Numbered from the stretch's first letter, positions 16,806-25,148 are shown. The stretch is DNA of 64,000 nt from Lishizhenia tianjinensis (GCF_900116425.1 NZ_FPAS01000003.1:186001-250000); one strand, 5' to 3'. The notes: a model not told the origin generated them from the letters alone. Program-made: numbers and translations.

Positions 16806-17312
16806 ATGAAGAATTTGAAATACATAGCAATTGGTTTAGGATCATTCTTAGGTATCCGATACTTACTCTCTTTAAAAAGAGCAGGCGAAAAAGTTGTGAT
16901 TAAAGTATCAGGGCAACGAGATCAAATAACAGCTCAAGGGATCAGCATTAGGATTCATTACAATATTCAGAATCCGACCAGAGCAACGATCAAAATGACC
17001 CCACCATTAATCAAACTTTCATCAGGAGGTCAATTACTAGCAAGTAGCACAATGCAAGAAGTGGAAATTCCTTCTTCGGTCAAGGACGCAAAGGGCAGAA
17101 TCATTATGAACGCTTTCGCAGAGACAGGGAATATCACTACTAAAATTCTAGTGCCATGGTTGAGTGTAGTGGCTATTAGTCCACAACTATTAACCCGTTT
17201 GCAAAGCAATGACCCAGCAGACAAAGTGAAAATCGACATAGAGACTTTCACTCAATTATTCACAATGGCAGGAGATTATCCCTACCAAGAGAAAACAAGT
17301 GTATCACTATGA
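16806..17312 (+). CDS. Membrane-anchored WHy/LEA14-like domain protein
   Basis: A 168-residue protein. An N-terminal hydrophobic helix (about 4-23) is followed by a beta-sandwich of the WHy/LEA14 kind: ISIRIHYNIQNPTRATIKM (about 47-65), where the NPT in a beta strand is the usual signature, then paired strands up to residue 150. WHy domains are Ig-like and occur in stress and virion proteins; the function here is unknown. It overlaps the next gene start by 4 bp (ATGA). Confidence 0.6.
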   Translation: MKNLKYIAIGLGSFLGIRYLLSLKRAGEKVVIKVSGQRDQITAQGISIRIHYNIQNPTRATIKMTPPLIKLSSGGQLLASSTMQEVEIPSSVKDAKGRIIMNAFAETGNITTKILVPWLSVVAISPQLLTRLQSNDPADKVKIDIETFTQLFTMAGDYPYQEKTSVSL

Positions 17313-19081
17313 AAGCAGGAAAGAGACATATCAAAGGCGGAGATCAATTCAACGCAATGTTTCCAATTCCAGAGGGGAAAACGCAGCTCATCAAAAAAGC
17401 TGCAAACCTTGAAGATACACTCAAGTTGATGAAACAGATAACGGCAACAACGCTTGAAGATACAGCGACCATTGCCGAATACCTGAAAGCATCTACTGAA
17501 AAACAGACTTGTTCAAACATCTGGAATTTCTGTTTCAATCATTTGCAATACACAAAGGATGAAATGGGGAAAGAACAAGTTCGCAGACCATCCAGAGTTT
17601 GGCAAGACAGAAAGGAGGGCGTGGATTGCGATTGTATGAGCGTGTTTATTGGCTCAATCTTAACGAATCTGGGAATTCCATTTGCGTTTCGATTAACCAA
17701 GTATCAGTCACCTGAATTTGAACACGTGTACCCAATTGCATACACAAAGAACGGAGTATTAATCTTGGATGCTGTGGTTCACAAGTTCAACCGTGAAGTG
17801 CCGTATTCCGCTAAAAAAGACATCAAAATGGATTTAGAGTATTTAAACGGTTTTGACGAGGATGCCGAATTCGATCAGTTCACAGAAATTGATGAGATCC
17901 TCGAAAATGACTTTCCAATTGATGCTCAAGGAATAGTCGAACTGGAAGGTTTAGAAGGTAGAGCTGAAAGGCAAGCCCGAAAAGCCAAAAGAAAGGCTAA
18001 GAGAGCAGAAAAGAAAGCGAACCGCCCTCCATTAAAAGAGCGATTGAAAAAAGGACTGAATGTGATTAACAAATTCAATCCTGCCACAGCACTTCTTCGT
18101 GCAGGAGTTTTGGCAAGTATGAAATTGAATGTAATGAACGTAGCAAGTAAATTAAGATTTGCTTATTGGTCAGACAGTCAAGCTCGCCAAAACAACATGG
18201 ACTTGAACAAATTCAACCAGTTGAAGCGAATTCGTGAGAAGATGGAAAAGATCTTTTTTGGAGCAGGTGGAAAAACAGAAAACCTGAAAAAAGCCATCCT
18301 ATCAGGTAAAGGAAATAGAGACCGAAGAGTAACCTTAAATGGACTTGGAGAGATCATCTATCCAGTACATGACGATCAGGATTTAAGAACCATTCTTGGA
18401 GACGAACTCTTTGAAGATGAAGTTGGAGAATCTGGAGTAAATGGATTGGGCGCAGTTGCAACGGCTTCAGCCATAGCAGCAGCTTCAGGAGTAATTGGAA
18501 CACTTGCAGCTTTAATTAAAAAGCTAGGAAGCCTATTCAAGTCTGGTTCGCCACAGGCAGACCAAGAAATAGTACAAGACAATACGGCTGCCGAAGAGGA
18601 AAAAACCAGACGTTTCAATTTTAAGAATTTGGTAAACAACTTCAAGAACAGAAACAGCAATGTAACAGATCCGACCACTCAGGCAACAGCACCAATTGTC
18701 GATCCCTCAATTCCAGAAGATCAAACATTCGATCCTGCCATGTATGATGATGAAGCTTCATTCACTAGAAGTGCAGAAGTTACACCAGAAGATAAGCCAG
18801 ATGAAAAGAAAGGTGTTGTTGGATGGATCAAAGAACATCCTTTGCTGACCGCAGGAATTGCAACGGCAGTTGTTGGAGGAACTATTCTAGCAGTAAGAGC
18901 TGCCAAGAAGAAAAAGGGATTAGCAGGAGTTCCAAAAAAGAAGAAGACAAAAAGTAAACCCACAACGGCTAAAAAGCGCAAGACTCCTGCTAGGAAAAAG
19001 CCTGTGCGAAAAAAGCCAACCAGACGCAGAAAAAAACCAGTTAAACGGTCAACCTCTGTAAGAAAGGTGGAGCTGCTTTAA
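17309..19081 (+). CDS. Transglutaminase-like cysteine protein with membrane segments and a basic tail
   Basis: A 590-residue protein. Residues 65-160 show a transglutaminase-like triad: Cys107 in GVDCDCMSVF, His139 in FEHVYPIA, Asp154 in LILDAVV. Such domains in mobile elements are often peptidases or cross-linking enzymes. An Ala/Gly-rich hydrophobic region lies near 374-400 and a clear membrane helix near 515-535 (LLTAGIATAVVGGTILAV). The last 50 residues are an extremely basic Lys/Arg/Pro/Thr tail of histone-H1 character, which could bind DNA. This combination suggests a structural protein linking membrane and nucleic acid. It is coupled to the preceding gene by ATGA. Confidence 0.7.
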   Translation: MKAGKRHIKGGDQFNAMFPIPEGKTQLIKKAANLEDTLKLMKQITATTLEDTATIAEYLKASTEKQTCSNIWNFCFNHLQYTKDEMGKEQVRRPSRVWQDRKEGVDCDCMSVFIGSILTNLGIPFAFRLTKYQSPEFEHVYPIAYTKNGVLILDAVVHKFNREVPYSAKKDIKMDLEYLNGFDEDAEFDQFTEIDEILENDFPIDAQGIVELEGLEGRAERQARKAKRKAKRAEKKANRPPLKERLKKGLNVINKFNPATALLRAGVLASMKLNVMNVASKLRFAYWSDSQARQNNMDLNKFNQLKRIREKMEKIFFGAGGKTENLKKAILSGKGNRDRRVTLNGLGEIIYPVHDDQDLRTILGDELFEDEVGESGVNGLGAVATASAIAAASGVIGTLAALIKKLGSLFKSGSPQADQEIVQDNTAAEEEKTRRFNFKNLVNNFKNRNSNVTDPTTQATAPIVDPSIPEDQTFDPAMYDDEASFTRSAEVTPEDKPDEKKGVVGWIKEHPLLTAGIATAVVGGTILAVRAAKKKKGLAGVPKKKKTKSKPTTAKKRKTPARKKPVRKKPTRRRKKPVKRSTSVRKVELL

Positions 19082-19110
19082 TTAATGTTTAATCGCTAAA
19101 AATAAGTCAA

Positions 19111-19740
19111 ATGAAAAAGAAGAAAAATAGCAATAAATCTGGCTCTATGCTTGAGAAGTATAAAGCCAAGAAAACCAAAGGCAACATTGCCAACACAGGA
19201 TTAAAAACCCTAGTGGACTTGGTTGTCGGAGCTACACTTGGCGCAGGTATTGGCGCAACAACAGGTCGAGCAGCTCTTCCAGTAGGAATCTTACTTATGG
19301 CAGGTAGCCATTACTTTGATGAGGACACAGGAGTTCTCAGAATCGCAGGAGGTGCAACCATTGCCTACGGAATTGGGAAAGCAATCGAACATCAAAATAT
19401 TGCAGCAGCTCAAGCAGTAAATGGATTCACACTTGCAGGAGAGCAAACCAAAGCCAAAACAAGGCTTACGCAATTCAAAGATGAAGTGTTTACTGCCTTT
19501 TACTTGAACAAGATTTTCAAGAAAAAAGAAGATGCACCAATATCGGATGACCAAGCAGTCGGATCAATTGATCTTTCTCCTTTAGAGATCTACGAAACAA
19601 ATAACCGCAGAGAAGCCATTCAATATGAGATGAACCAAGAAGATGACTTTGAAGAGTTATCAGGCGGATATGATTACGAAAATCCAGAAGAGTACTCATT
19701 CGCAATGATTGAGGAAGATCCCGATTTAAGTCACATATAA
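19111..19740 (+). CDS. Gly/Ala-rich membrane protein
   Basis: A 209-residue protein. A Lys-rich N terminus is followed by small-residue hydrophobic segments (about 35-50 and 55-70, and again 80-90) rich in GxxxG (VVGATLGAGIGATTG). A helical, acidic C-terminal half follows, ending PEEYSFAMIEEDPDLSHI. No family is recognised. It precedes the candidate capsid gene and could be an inner-membrane or scaffold protein of a particle. Confidence 0.6.
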   Translation: MKKKKNSNKSGSMLEKYKAKKTKGNIANTGLKTLVDLVVGATLGAGIGATTGRAALPVGILLMAGSHYFDEDTGVLRIAGGATIAYGIGKAIEHQNIAAAQAVNGFTLAGEQTKAKTRLTQFKDEVFTAFYLNKIFKKKEDAPISDDQAVGSIDLSPLEIYETNNRREAIQYEMNQEDDFEELSGGYDYENPEEYSFAMIEEDPDLSHI

Positions 19741-19759
19741 ACAAAACGAGTATTAACCA

Positions 19760-19775
19760 TCCCGATTGTTCGGGA
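19760..19775 (+). promoter_or_regulatory. Stem-loop before the candidate capsid gene
   Basis: TCCCGA (19760-19765), loop TTGT, TCGGGA (19770-19775): a perfect 6-bp hairpin 15 bp upstream of the next start. It is not followed by a T-run, so it is more likely an mRNA stabiliser, processing site or attenuator than a terminator. Confidence 0.4.
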
Positions 19776-19790
19776 ACAAAATCAAATGTT

Positions 19791-20501
19791 ATGACAGATG
19801 ATGTAATGAATAGCGAATACAACAACGTTGGAGAGTTGTTTGGAATTGGCGAACTGGAAAGAGCAACCCAAGGGATGTCTCCAGTAAAAAAAGCAATGTT
19901 TATCAAAAGAATTGCAGGACAAGTCCACAGTTCAAGAAGATCACGTGGCGAAATGGAAAAATTCTTCAAACAGCTTCCAAAGCACGTAAAAGGAGAATTA
20001 CTCAAAGGAGGTGTAAGACTTGCGGATTACACAATTTACTCAACCAAACTGATCACTTCAAAAACGATCAAAATGTTTGAGCCACAAGACGACAAAGAAG
20101 TTGCTGTGAGAAATATCTCCAATGCAAAGTTGCCTAAGAACATGGTTTTCTTAGTGAGTGGAATTATTCTTTTGACAGGGAAAATTCCAGATCCACAGGA
20201 CAAGGAATCAATAAAGGCAATCAATTTTGGAAGTGTTAGTAGAGTGCCTGCAATTGCAAATGGCGAATTCAGCTTGAAAGCAAATAGAAAACAAATTGTA
20301 CCAGAGAACCAATCTATCAGAAGGTTCATCACGGACAATGATACAACAGTGCCTTTAGGCTACTACAAGTTGGACAATCCGAGATTAATCAGAGATGAAG
20401 AGTTGATTGAATTTACAGTTGAATTGGGAACTATGTTCAACATCCCCAACAACGAACAATACCTCTACATTGGATTAGACGGTACTGGAACCACTCCTTG
20501 A
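19791..20501 (+). CDS. Candidate major structural (jelly-roll capsid-like) protein
   Basis: A 236-residue soluble protein. The first 90 residues are helical and basic; from about residue 105 it is predicted to be nearly all beta strand (PKNMVFLVSGIILLTGK, then GEFSLKAN, PLGYYKLDNPRLIRDEE, LIEFTVELGT, YLYIGLDGTG). The pattern 'YYKLDNP..I..ne.IeF.v.L' ending in a short strand before a Gly-rich tail is what one sees in viral jelly-roll proteins. The gene is flanked by two stem-loops and separated from its neighbours, as expected for a highly expressed gene. The capsid role is inferred and needs structure prediction. Confidence 0.5.
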   Translation: MTDDVMNSEYNNVGELFGIGELERATQGMSPVKKAMFIKRIAGQVHSSRRSRGEMEKFFKQLPKHVKGELLKGGVRLADYTIYSTKLITSKTIKMFEPQDDKEVAVRNISNAKLPKNMVFLVSGIILLTGKIPDPQDKESIKAINFGSVSRVPAIANGEFSLKANRKQIVPENQSIRRFITDNDTTVPLGYYKLDNPRLIRDEELIEFTVELGTMFNIPNNEQYLYIGLDGTGTTP

Positions 20502-20525
20502 TTTCTTGCCAAGGTAAGTTTGGTA

Positions 20526-20552
20526 GCTGTGGCATCCCTCTTTAGCCACAGC
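20526..20552 (+). promoter_or_regulatory. Stem-loop after the candidate capsid gene
   Basis: GCTGTGGC (20526-20533), 11-nt loop, GCCACAGC (20545-20552): a perfect 8-bp stem, possibly extended by GGT/GCC with a bulge. No T-run follows (the next bases are CTGCCAGACTAAAAAA), so it may stabilise the 3' end of the upstream message or be a weak terminator. Confidence 0.5.
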
Positions 20553-20600
20553 CTGCCAGACTAAAAAACAAATCATTAAGCACATATAAAATCAATTGAA

Positions 20601-20996
20601 ATGAGTTACAAGCATAACATCATAAAGGAACGTTTTGACCTAAAAATCACCAGTCCGAACCAAGTTTTTAAAGGCGAATTTGAACTGGATAAGAACGCCA
20701 ATTTCCTTATTGGTATTGGGTTAACGTCAGATAGAGATGATCTACTTTTCTATCGTGGAACGCAAAAAATTCAAGTGAATGACCAAGAGTTGTTTCCTGA
20801 AGAATTTGAAAGCCGACTACTCATGTCAGGGGTTAATGTTTCCCCTAATGATCGAATGATCAAGGTTGGGAAAATTGAAACAGGGAATGGACGTGTTGAG
20901 ATCTGGTTTAAAGATCAAGATCACCCTTTAGCCAAGTTCACTCCTTACCGAGTAACCATCTACACCTTTTCAAAAGTTGATTGCAATAATGATTAA
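20601..20996 (+). CDS. Small beta-rich protein, candidate minor capsid protein
   Basis: A 131-residue soluble protein predicted to be mostly beta: FDLKITSPNQVFKGEFELDK, FLIGIGLTSDRDDLLFYRG, KIQVNDQEL, RVEIWFKDQD, YRVTIYTFSKVD. Length and strand pattern fit a single jelly-roll or Ig-like fold. It shares with the next gene product an 'I-N-G/D-x-Q' turn in mid-chain and a final 'Y-x-(V/L)-x-I-Y' strand, so the two may be distant paralogues. The stop overlaps the next start (ATGATTAA). Confidence 0.55.
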   Translation: MSYKHNIIKERFDLKITSPNQVFKGEFELDKNANFLIGIGLTSDRDDLLFYRGTQKIQVNDQELFPEEFESRLLMSGVNVSPNDRMIKVGKIETGNGRVEIWFKDQDHPLAKFTPYRVTIYTFSKVDCNND

Positions 20997-21507
20997 GCGA
21001 ATTGTACATATCGTTCGTGTCAAAAGACAAGGAGAAAAGCTACAATTTCAAGTTAAGCTGCCATCAAATGTCAATCAAATATTGTCGATATGGGCAACTG
21101 CAAATCCTGCCGAGAAAAGACAAGTTGTTGGAGATGTAATTGAAGATTTACAGCCAGTTGAAAAGCTTTTAATTCGTCCAGTTTTTCCAATCAAACCACT
21201 AGCAAGATCAATAGACTACAACAAAGAAATTGGCTGGCTATGGATGAGACTATCAGAGTGCAGAGATGTGTTCTACACCCAGATTATTAGACAAAGTGAT
21301 AAGCTGTTTAATCAGTCCATTCACTTACACAAAAGTCCAGGGGATTTTGGTGGAGGTCTATTCTGGATTAATGGCAAACAACATCAAGAATTTAATCTGA
21401 CGGCAGAGCCAGATACGCAAGTTTTGGAGGGCTATTATGTTGACCGATTTGGGACTGGTTTAGCAGACTTCTACGAATTAAAAATCTACTTAACACTTGA
21501 GGTATGA
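20989..21507 (+). CDS. Beta-rich protein, candidate capsid/spike protein
   Basis: 172 residues from the ATG at 20989, which overlaps the preceding stop; a TTG at 20977 is an unlikely alternative. It is predicted beta-rich: KRIVHIVRVKRQ, LQFQVKLP, LSIWATAN, GGGLFWINGKQHQEFNLTA, VLEGYYVDRFG, FYELKIYLTLEV. It resembles the preceding product in its closing strands. Paired small jelly-roll proteins are known as major capsid proteins in some membrane-containing phages, so the adjacent, overlapping pair is notable. It overlaps the next start by 4 bp. Confidence 0.55.
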   Translation: MIKRIVHIVRVKRQGEKLQFQVKLPSNVNQILSIWATANPAEKRQVVGDVIEDLQPVEKLLIRPVFPIKPLARSIDYNKEIGWLWMRLSECRDVFYTQIIRQSDKLFNQSIHLHKSPGDFGGGLFWINGKQHQEFNLTAEPDTQVLEGYYVDRFGTGLADFYELKIYLTLEV

Positions 21508-21830
21508 CAGAAGGATTAGCCATAGAGATTGCCGAGCGCAAAATGAAAGAGTTGGGAGTTGGAGATAACTACCTCATACGGTTAAGACATTTTCAAATTC
21601 CACCTGCTAGTAAGATTGAATTGGATGCAGAAAACGAACTCTTGATTCTAGTTAAGCCAGATGAATATGTCAAGATGTATTCCAAGGCAGGGATCTTCAA
21701 TTTAAGAGATAACCGCATCAATGAAATGCAATATATCCACCGAGGGAAAACATGGATTATCAACCAAGAAACCAAACGCTACTTGCAGGTCAAAATCATT
21801 CAGGTAATACCGAACATAAAATTGAAATAA
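21504..21830 (+). CDS. Small beta-rich hypothetical protein
   Basis: A 108-residue soluble protein with alternating hydrophobic strands (NYLIRLRHFQIPP, KIELDAENELLILVK, KTWIINQETKRYLQVKIIQVIP). No recognised domain. It is tightly coupled on both sides (4-bp overlap upstream, 1-bp gap downstream), so it probably belongs to the same structural block. Confidence 0.6.
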   Translation: MTEGLAIEIAERKMKELGVGDNYLIRLRHFQIPPASKIELDAENELLILVKPDEYVKMYSKAGIFNLRDNRINEMQYIHRGKTWIINQETKRYLQVKIIQVIPNIKLK

Positions 21831-21831
21831 G

Positions 21832-22590
21832 ATGGAAGAAATATTTGAAAATAAGAACCCCAAAAAGACGGGTAAAGTGTTTAATGAACCATACAACATT
21901 CAGCGTATCAATCGGCTGAAAGGAATTATTAAAGGGATTCATGAACAAGGAGGATGTAAGTTCTACTCAATTTTTGTGGACGGGGAAATGGTAGTAGCGA
22001 AGAACGACAACATTGAGCTTTTTGACAACTACCATCAATACATGGAACCGAATACACAGCAAGTTGAAATTCGATTGCACTTCGGTAGATCCCCAAATTG
22101 CAACAGACATATTTTCCATACCAATCAAACGGCATTAAGTGGTGTACCTGCAAAGGATGTGGAGCAGCGAATCAAAGAAGCTTTGGAAAAGCAAAAAATG
22201 GAAACGGAAATCGACCTTTTGAAAAAAGAGTTGAAACGAAAATCCAAAAAGCTCAAGCAATTCAAAACACTTCAGGCAGAACTGGACGACAAGCAGATCG
22301 ACATCAAGGATCTGATAAAACAAGGAATGGAGATTTACGGTCAGTTCAATGCTAACAAATCAGGAGCAATAAATCCTACTGTTCATGGTGCGCCAGAAGT
22401 TGAAGTGGAGGTTGAATCAGAACCAGAAACAAAAGCGGATAAGCATTATCAGAAAATGAAAAATGAATACTCCGAAAAAGAACTGGAGAAAGCATTAAAG
22501 ACGTGGGAAATATTCACGGCTTACCCAGAACTCAGAAAGGAATTCACAGAATTAGTTAATCATAAAATCAAGCAAAATGGAGAAGCATAA
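21832..22590 (+). CDS. Coiled-coil protein of the structural block
   Basis: A 252-residue protein. The N-terminal 95 residues are compact and mixed (GCKFYSIFVDGEMVVAKND). A long heptad-rich segment follows (about 105-165; IDLLKKELKRKSKKLKQFKT), then an acidic linker (VEVEVESEPETKAD) and a helical C-terminal domain. No family is recognised. A trimeric or dimeric fibre, scaffold or internal protein is possible. The end overlaps the next gene by 14 bp. Confidence 0.6.
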   Translation: MEEIFENKNPKKTGKVFNEPYNIQRINRLKGIIKGIHEQGGCKFYSIFVDGEMVVAKNDNIELFDNYHQYMEPNTQQVEIRLHFGRSPNCNRHIFHTNQTALSGVPAKDVEQRIKEALEKQKMETEIDLLKKELKRKSKKLKQFKTLQAELDDKQIDIKDLIKQGMEIYGQFNANKSGAINPTVHGAPEVEVEVESEPETKADKHYQKMKNEYSEKELEKALKTWEIFTAYPELRKEFTELVNHKIKQNGEA

Positions 22591-22759
22591 GTTCACAATT
22601 AGCATTTCGGGCAGCAAAAAAGAAGCAACCGAAAAAGTAAATGGTTTAGCGGTTTTAGCAGCCTATTTATCAACTGACACAATCAAAGCATTGGCAAAAG
22701 TGGTCAAAGAAGATCCTGCCAAGGTGGAGTTTGCCAAACACTACTTAGGAGTTTCCTAA
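22577..22759 (+). CDS. Very small conserved-looking protein
   Basis: A 60-residue protein: a beta start (HKFTISISGSKKEATEKVNG) followed by two helices (ALAVLAAYLSTDTIKALAKV and DPAKVEFAKHYLG). Overlap with the upstream coding end and good fit to the gene chain support it. Function unknown. Confidence 0.55.
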   Translation: MEKHKFTISISGSKKEATEKVNGLAVLAAYLSTDTIKALAKVVKEDPAKVEFAKHYLGVS

Positions 22760-22777
22760 TCATCAAAATTCAGAGCA

Positions 22778-23530
22778 ATGAAAAATGAAGTAATGATACA
22801 GCCACAACAACAGCAGCCCACCACACAAATTGTGTTGGATCAGGAAAAGCGTTCATGGTGGAACAGCTTGACGGATAAACAACGTCACGCCATTACTTCA
22901 TTGGCAATTGTTCTAGGTATTTCAGTTGTAGCTGTAATTGCAATAAAGTTCGCATCAAATCAAGTACGAGAAGCCATAGCTAACAAAGAGGAGAACAACA
23001 GTTTTGGATCTAAGGATCATGCGACTTGGGCAAAGCAACTTAAAAATGCTTTTGACAATGACGGTTGGTGGGGAACGGATGAGGTCGCAGTTCGACAAGT
23101 GTTGAGAGCAATACCATCACAGGAGGACTTTCAAAAGGTTCAAACATCCTATCGAAAACTGTACAAAGGAGCAAACCTCATTGAAGACATGACCAGCGAG
23201 TTGAAAACAAGTGAATTCAATGAAATGCTTGCCATTGTTCAGGCTAAACCTCAAAAGGCGAAAGATGCTGGATCACCAATTTATGATCCGCATGGTTGGG
23301 CAAAACGATTGTACAGCGCATTAGACTACGCTTGGTTAGGGCTTTTCTGGGGAACAGACGAAGATGCGGTCTTAGCTGTGTTTAGTGAAATCCCAACTCA
23401 AAAAGCTTTCAACGAAACAGCACAGGTTTATGCCAATATGTATGGTACTTCTCTAGCAGATGATTTAGATGGAGACCTTGACTGGACAATGGATTGGCGA
23501 GAAAAAATCAAGAAGAAACCAAAAAGTTAA
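22778..23530 (+). CDS. Membrane-anchored protein with two annexin-like repeats
   Basis: A 250-residue protein. A Gln-rich N terminus is followed by one membrane helix (about 40-60, LAIVLGISVVAVIAIKFA) and two repeats of about 75 residues. Each has W-A-K-x-L, then WGTDE (99-102 and 192-195), A-V-x-x-V-(L/F), I-P-(S/T)-Q, a Tyr-rich helix and a (N/S)L-(I/A)-(E/D)D step. This is the annexin-type helical repeat pattern, in which GT-D/E forms the calcium or membrane-contact loop. Such repeats would let the protein bind lipid or pack as a layer on a membrane. Confidence 0.65.
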   Translation: MKNEVMIQPQQQQPTTQIVLDQEKRSWWNSLTDKQRHAITSLAIVLGISVVAVIAIKFASNQVREAIANKEENNSFGSKDHATWAKQLKNAFDNDGWWGTDEVAVRQVLRAIPSQEDFQKVQTSYRKLYKGANLIEDMTSELKTSEFNEMLAIVQAKPQKAKDAGSPIYDPHGWAKRLYSALDYAWLGLFWGTDEDAVLAVFSEIPTQKAFNETAQVYANMYGTSLADDLDGDLDWTMDWREKIKKKPKS

Positions 23531-23550
23531 ACACTCAAAAAGACAAGATA

Positions 23551-24468
23551 ATGGAAAAGAAAACGAAATATATTTTAATCGGTCTGGGTGTGGTAGCAGT
23601 TGGTACTGGGGCGTATATCTTCTATCAACAAAGAAAGAAAAAGCAAGCCAATACCCAACGTGATTTTGAATCGGCAATCAATAACAACACATTGCCATTG
23701 CCAACAACAACATCATTACCATCAAAACCGAGTAGTTCAGGATCTAGCAGTAGTGGTTTTCCACTCAAAAAAGGTAGTAAAGGAACGCTAGTAACAAGTT
23801 TGCAAAAGGCACTCATCAAAAAGTACGGAGCTTCCATTCTCCCAAAATGGGGCGCAGATGGATTTTTCGGATCAGAAACAGTCAATGCCTTAATCTCAAA
23901 AGGTCTTCCAACATCAGTTGATTCAGACACTTTCACAAGTATTGTACTTAGTTCTGGTTCAAGTTCAGGATCTTCTAGTGTGCCAGATGTATTGGCAGAT
24001 GATACGGCTTCAGCCATCTCAAATAAGTTACACAAAGGAATAGCAGCCAAAGATGGTGGAATTGTTTTACCTGCTTTGCGAAAAATTCGAGATGTAAACC
24101 ACTACAAAGAGGTTAGCACAATCTTCAAGCAAACCAAAATTGGATGGGTAAGCAAAACCATTGTAACAGCACTTCTTGACGCATTTAAACTAGCATCTAA
24201 TAGAAAGAAAATCAACGAACATTTCTATCGAATTGGATTGAAGTATGACGGATCTAAATGGTCATTATCAGGTTTTCTAGGTGTAATAGATCAATTGGTA
24301 ACTATCCAACCAACCTATGTGTGGAATGATGCAGGTCACAAGCTGCAAGTTCCAAAGGACACAATTCTGGGCGAATACTTAGATGCAAACAATGGCGTGA
24401 CTGAATTTGAAACGCTTGACGGCAGAAGATTATTCGTGAATACTAATCAAATAAGATACGCACAATGA
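23551..24468 (+). CDS. Membrane-anchored peptidoglycan-binding protein
   Basis: 305 residues from the ATG at 23551; the frame is open back to a TTG at 23494 inside the preceding gene. It has an N-terminal membrane helix (about 6-24), a Ser/Thr/Pro linker, then a PG_binding_1-type domain (about 70-125: LKKGSKGTLVTSLQKAL, WGADGFFGSETVNAL). After a Ser-rich linker a degenerate annexin-like repeat (about 150-200) and an SH3-like C terminus (LQVPKDTILGEYLD, RRLFVNTNQIRYA) follow. It overlaps the next gene by 4 bp. It could anchor a particle or lysis complex to the cell wall. Confidence 0.75.
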   Translation: MEKKTKYILIGLGVVAVGTGAYIFYQQRKKKQANTQRDFESAINNNTLPLPTTTSLPSKPSSSGSSSSGFPLKKGSKGTLVTSLQKALIKKYGASILPKWGADGFFGSETVNALISKGLPTSVDSDTFTSIVLSSGSSSGSSSVPDVLADDTASAISNKLHKGIAAKDGGIVLPALRKIRDVNHYKEVSTIFKQTKIGWVSKTIVTALLDAFKLASNRKKINEHFYRIGLKYDGSKWSLSGFLGVIDQLVTIQPTYVWNDAGHKLQVPKDTILGEYLDANNGVTEFETLDGRRLFVNTNQIRYAQ

Positions 24469-25148
24469 TAGCACAAGTAAGACAAATTGCAAAAGACAGA
24501 GGTTTTGTTCTATATGAAGAACCTTACCGATTAAATATCTGGGCATTTCGTGCGAACAGCGAAAAGCCAAATTCATTTGATGACGAACTACACGTTTTCA
24601 CAAACATTGCTCAATCAGGAAGACCAAAATGGGCATATCTGGTTTTTAAGATAACTACAGATCCGGGTACTTATTGGTTGAAGAATCCAATGAACCCAAA
24701 AGGAACTGCAATTCTTAAAGCAGGTCAATATGTGGATGTGTATCGAATTGACAAGCATAGAAACAAGTATTACGCACTTTGTCAACGAAACGGAAAAGTC
24801 ACGGTAATTAGAGACTATGACAGAGATTCACTTCTTGATTTTAATAATGGTAAAGAAGAAACTGGAATGTTTGGAATTAACATTCACAGAGCCAGAAAAA
24901 CGGGAGAAACATACACAGTAGATAACCATTCGGCAGGTTGCCAAGTTTTCAAGAATGCCAATGACTTCAACTTCTTTATGAAGCTCTGTGAAGTTCACAG
25001 AAAACTGTACGGTAACAAGTTTACCTACACGCTTATTGATAAGCGCATGGAGTTTAGAAGTAAGCTCAAAAAGATCACAATAGGTTCAGTATTAATCAGC
25101 ATCCTTTTAGGAGGATATTTCCTTGTAACAAATGAAGACAATGAGTAA
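24465..25148 (+). CDS. YkuD-like (L,D-transpeptidase-type) His/Cys protein with C-terminal TM
   Basis: A 227-residue protein. The active-site pattern is INIHRARK...DNHSAGCQVF (about 144-165): a His, then a Ser-x-Gly-Cys about 17 residues later, as in L,D-transpeptidase folds and related phage wall enzymes. The second half ends in a membrane helix (about 203-220, ITIGSVLISILLGGYFLV), an inverted topology for a secreted enzyme, and there is no signal peptide. It follows the peptidoglycan-binding gene with a 4-bp overlap, so both probably act on the cell wall during entry or exit. Confidence 0.65.
   Translation: MIAQVRQIAKDRGFVLYEEPYRLNIWAFRANSEKPNSFDDELHVFTNIAQSGRPKWAYLVFKITTDPGTYWLKNPMNPKGTAILKAGQYVDVYRIDKHRNKYYALCQRNGKVTVIRDYDRDSLLDFNNGKEETGMFGINIHRARKTGETYTVDNHSAGCQVFKNANDFNFFMKLCEVHRKLYGNKFTYTLIDKRMEFRSKLKKITIGSVLISILLGGYFLVTNEDNE

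Noticed and set aside
22098-22355. 85-codon plus-strand frame inside the coiled-coil protein gene
   Set aside because: Alternative-frame shadow; the in-frame protein of the operon covers it with proper start and overlaps.
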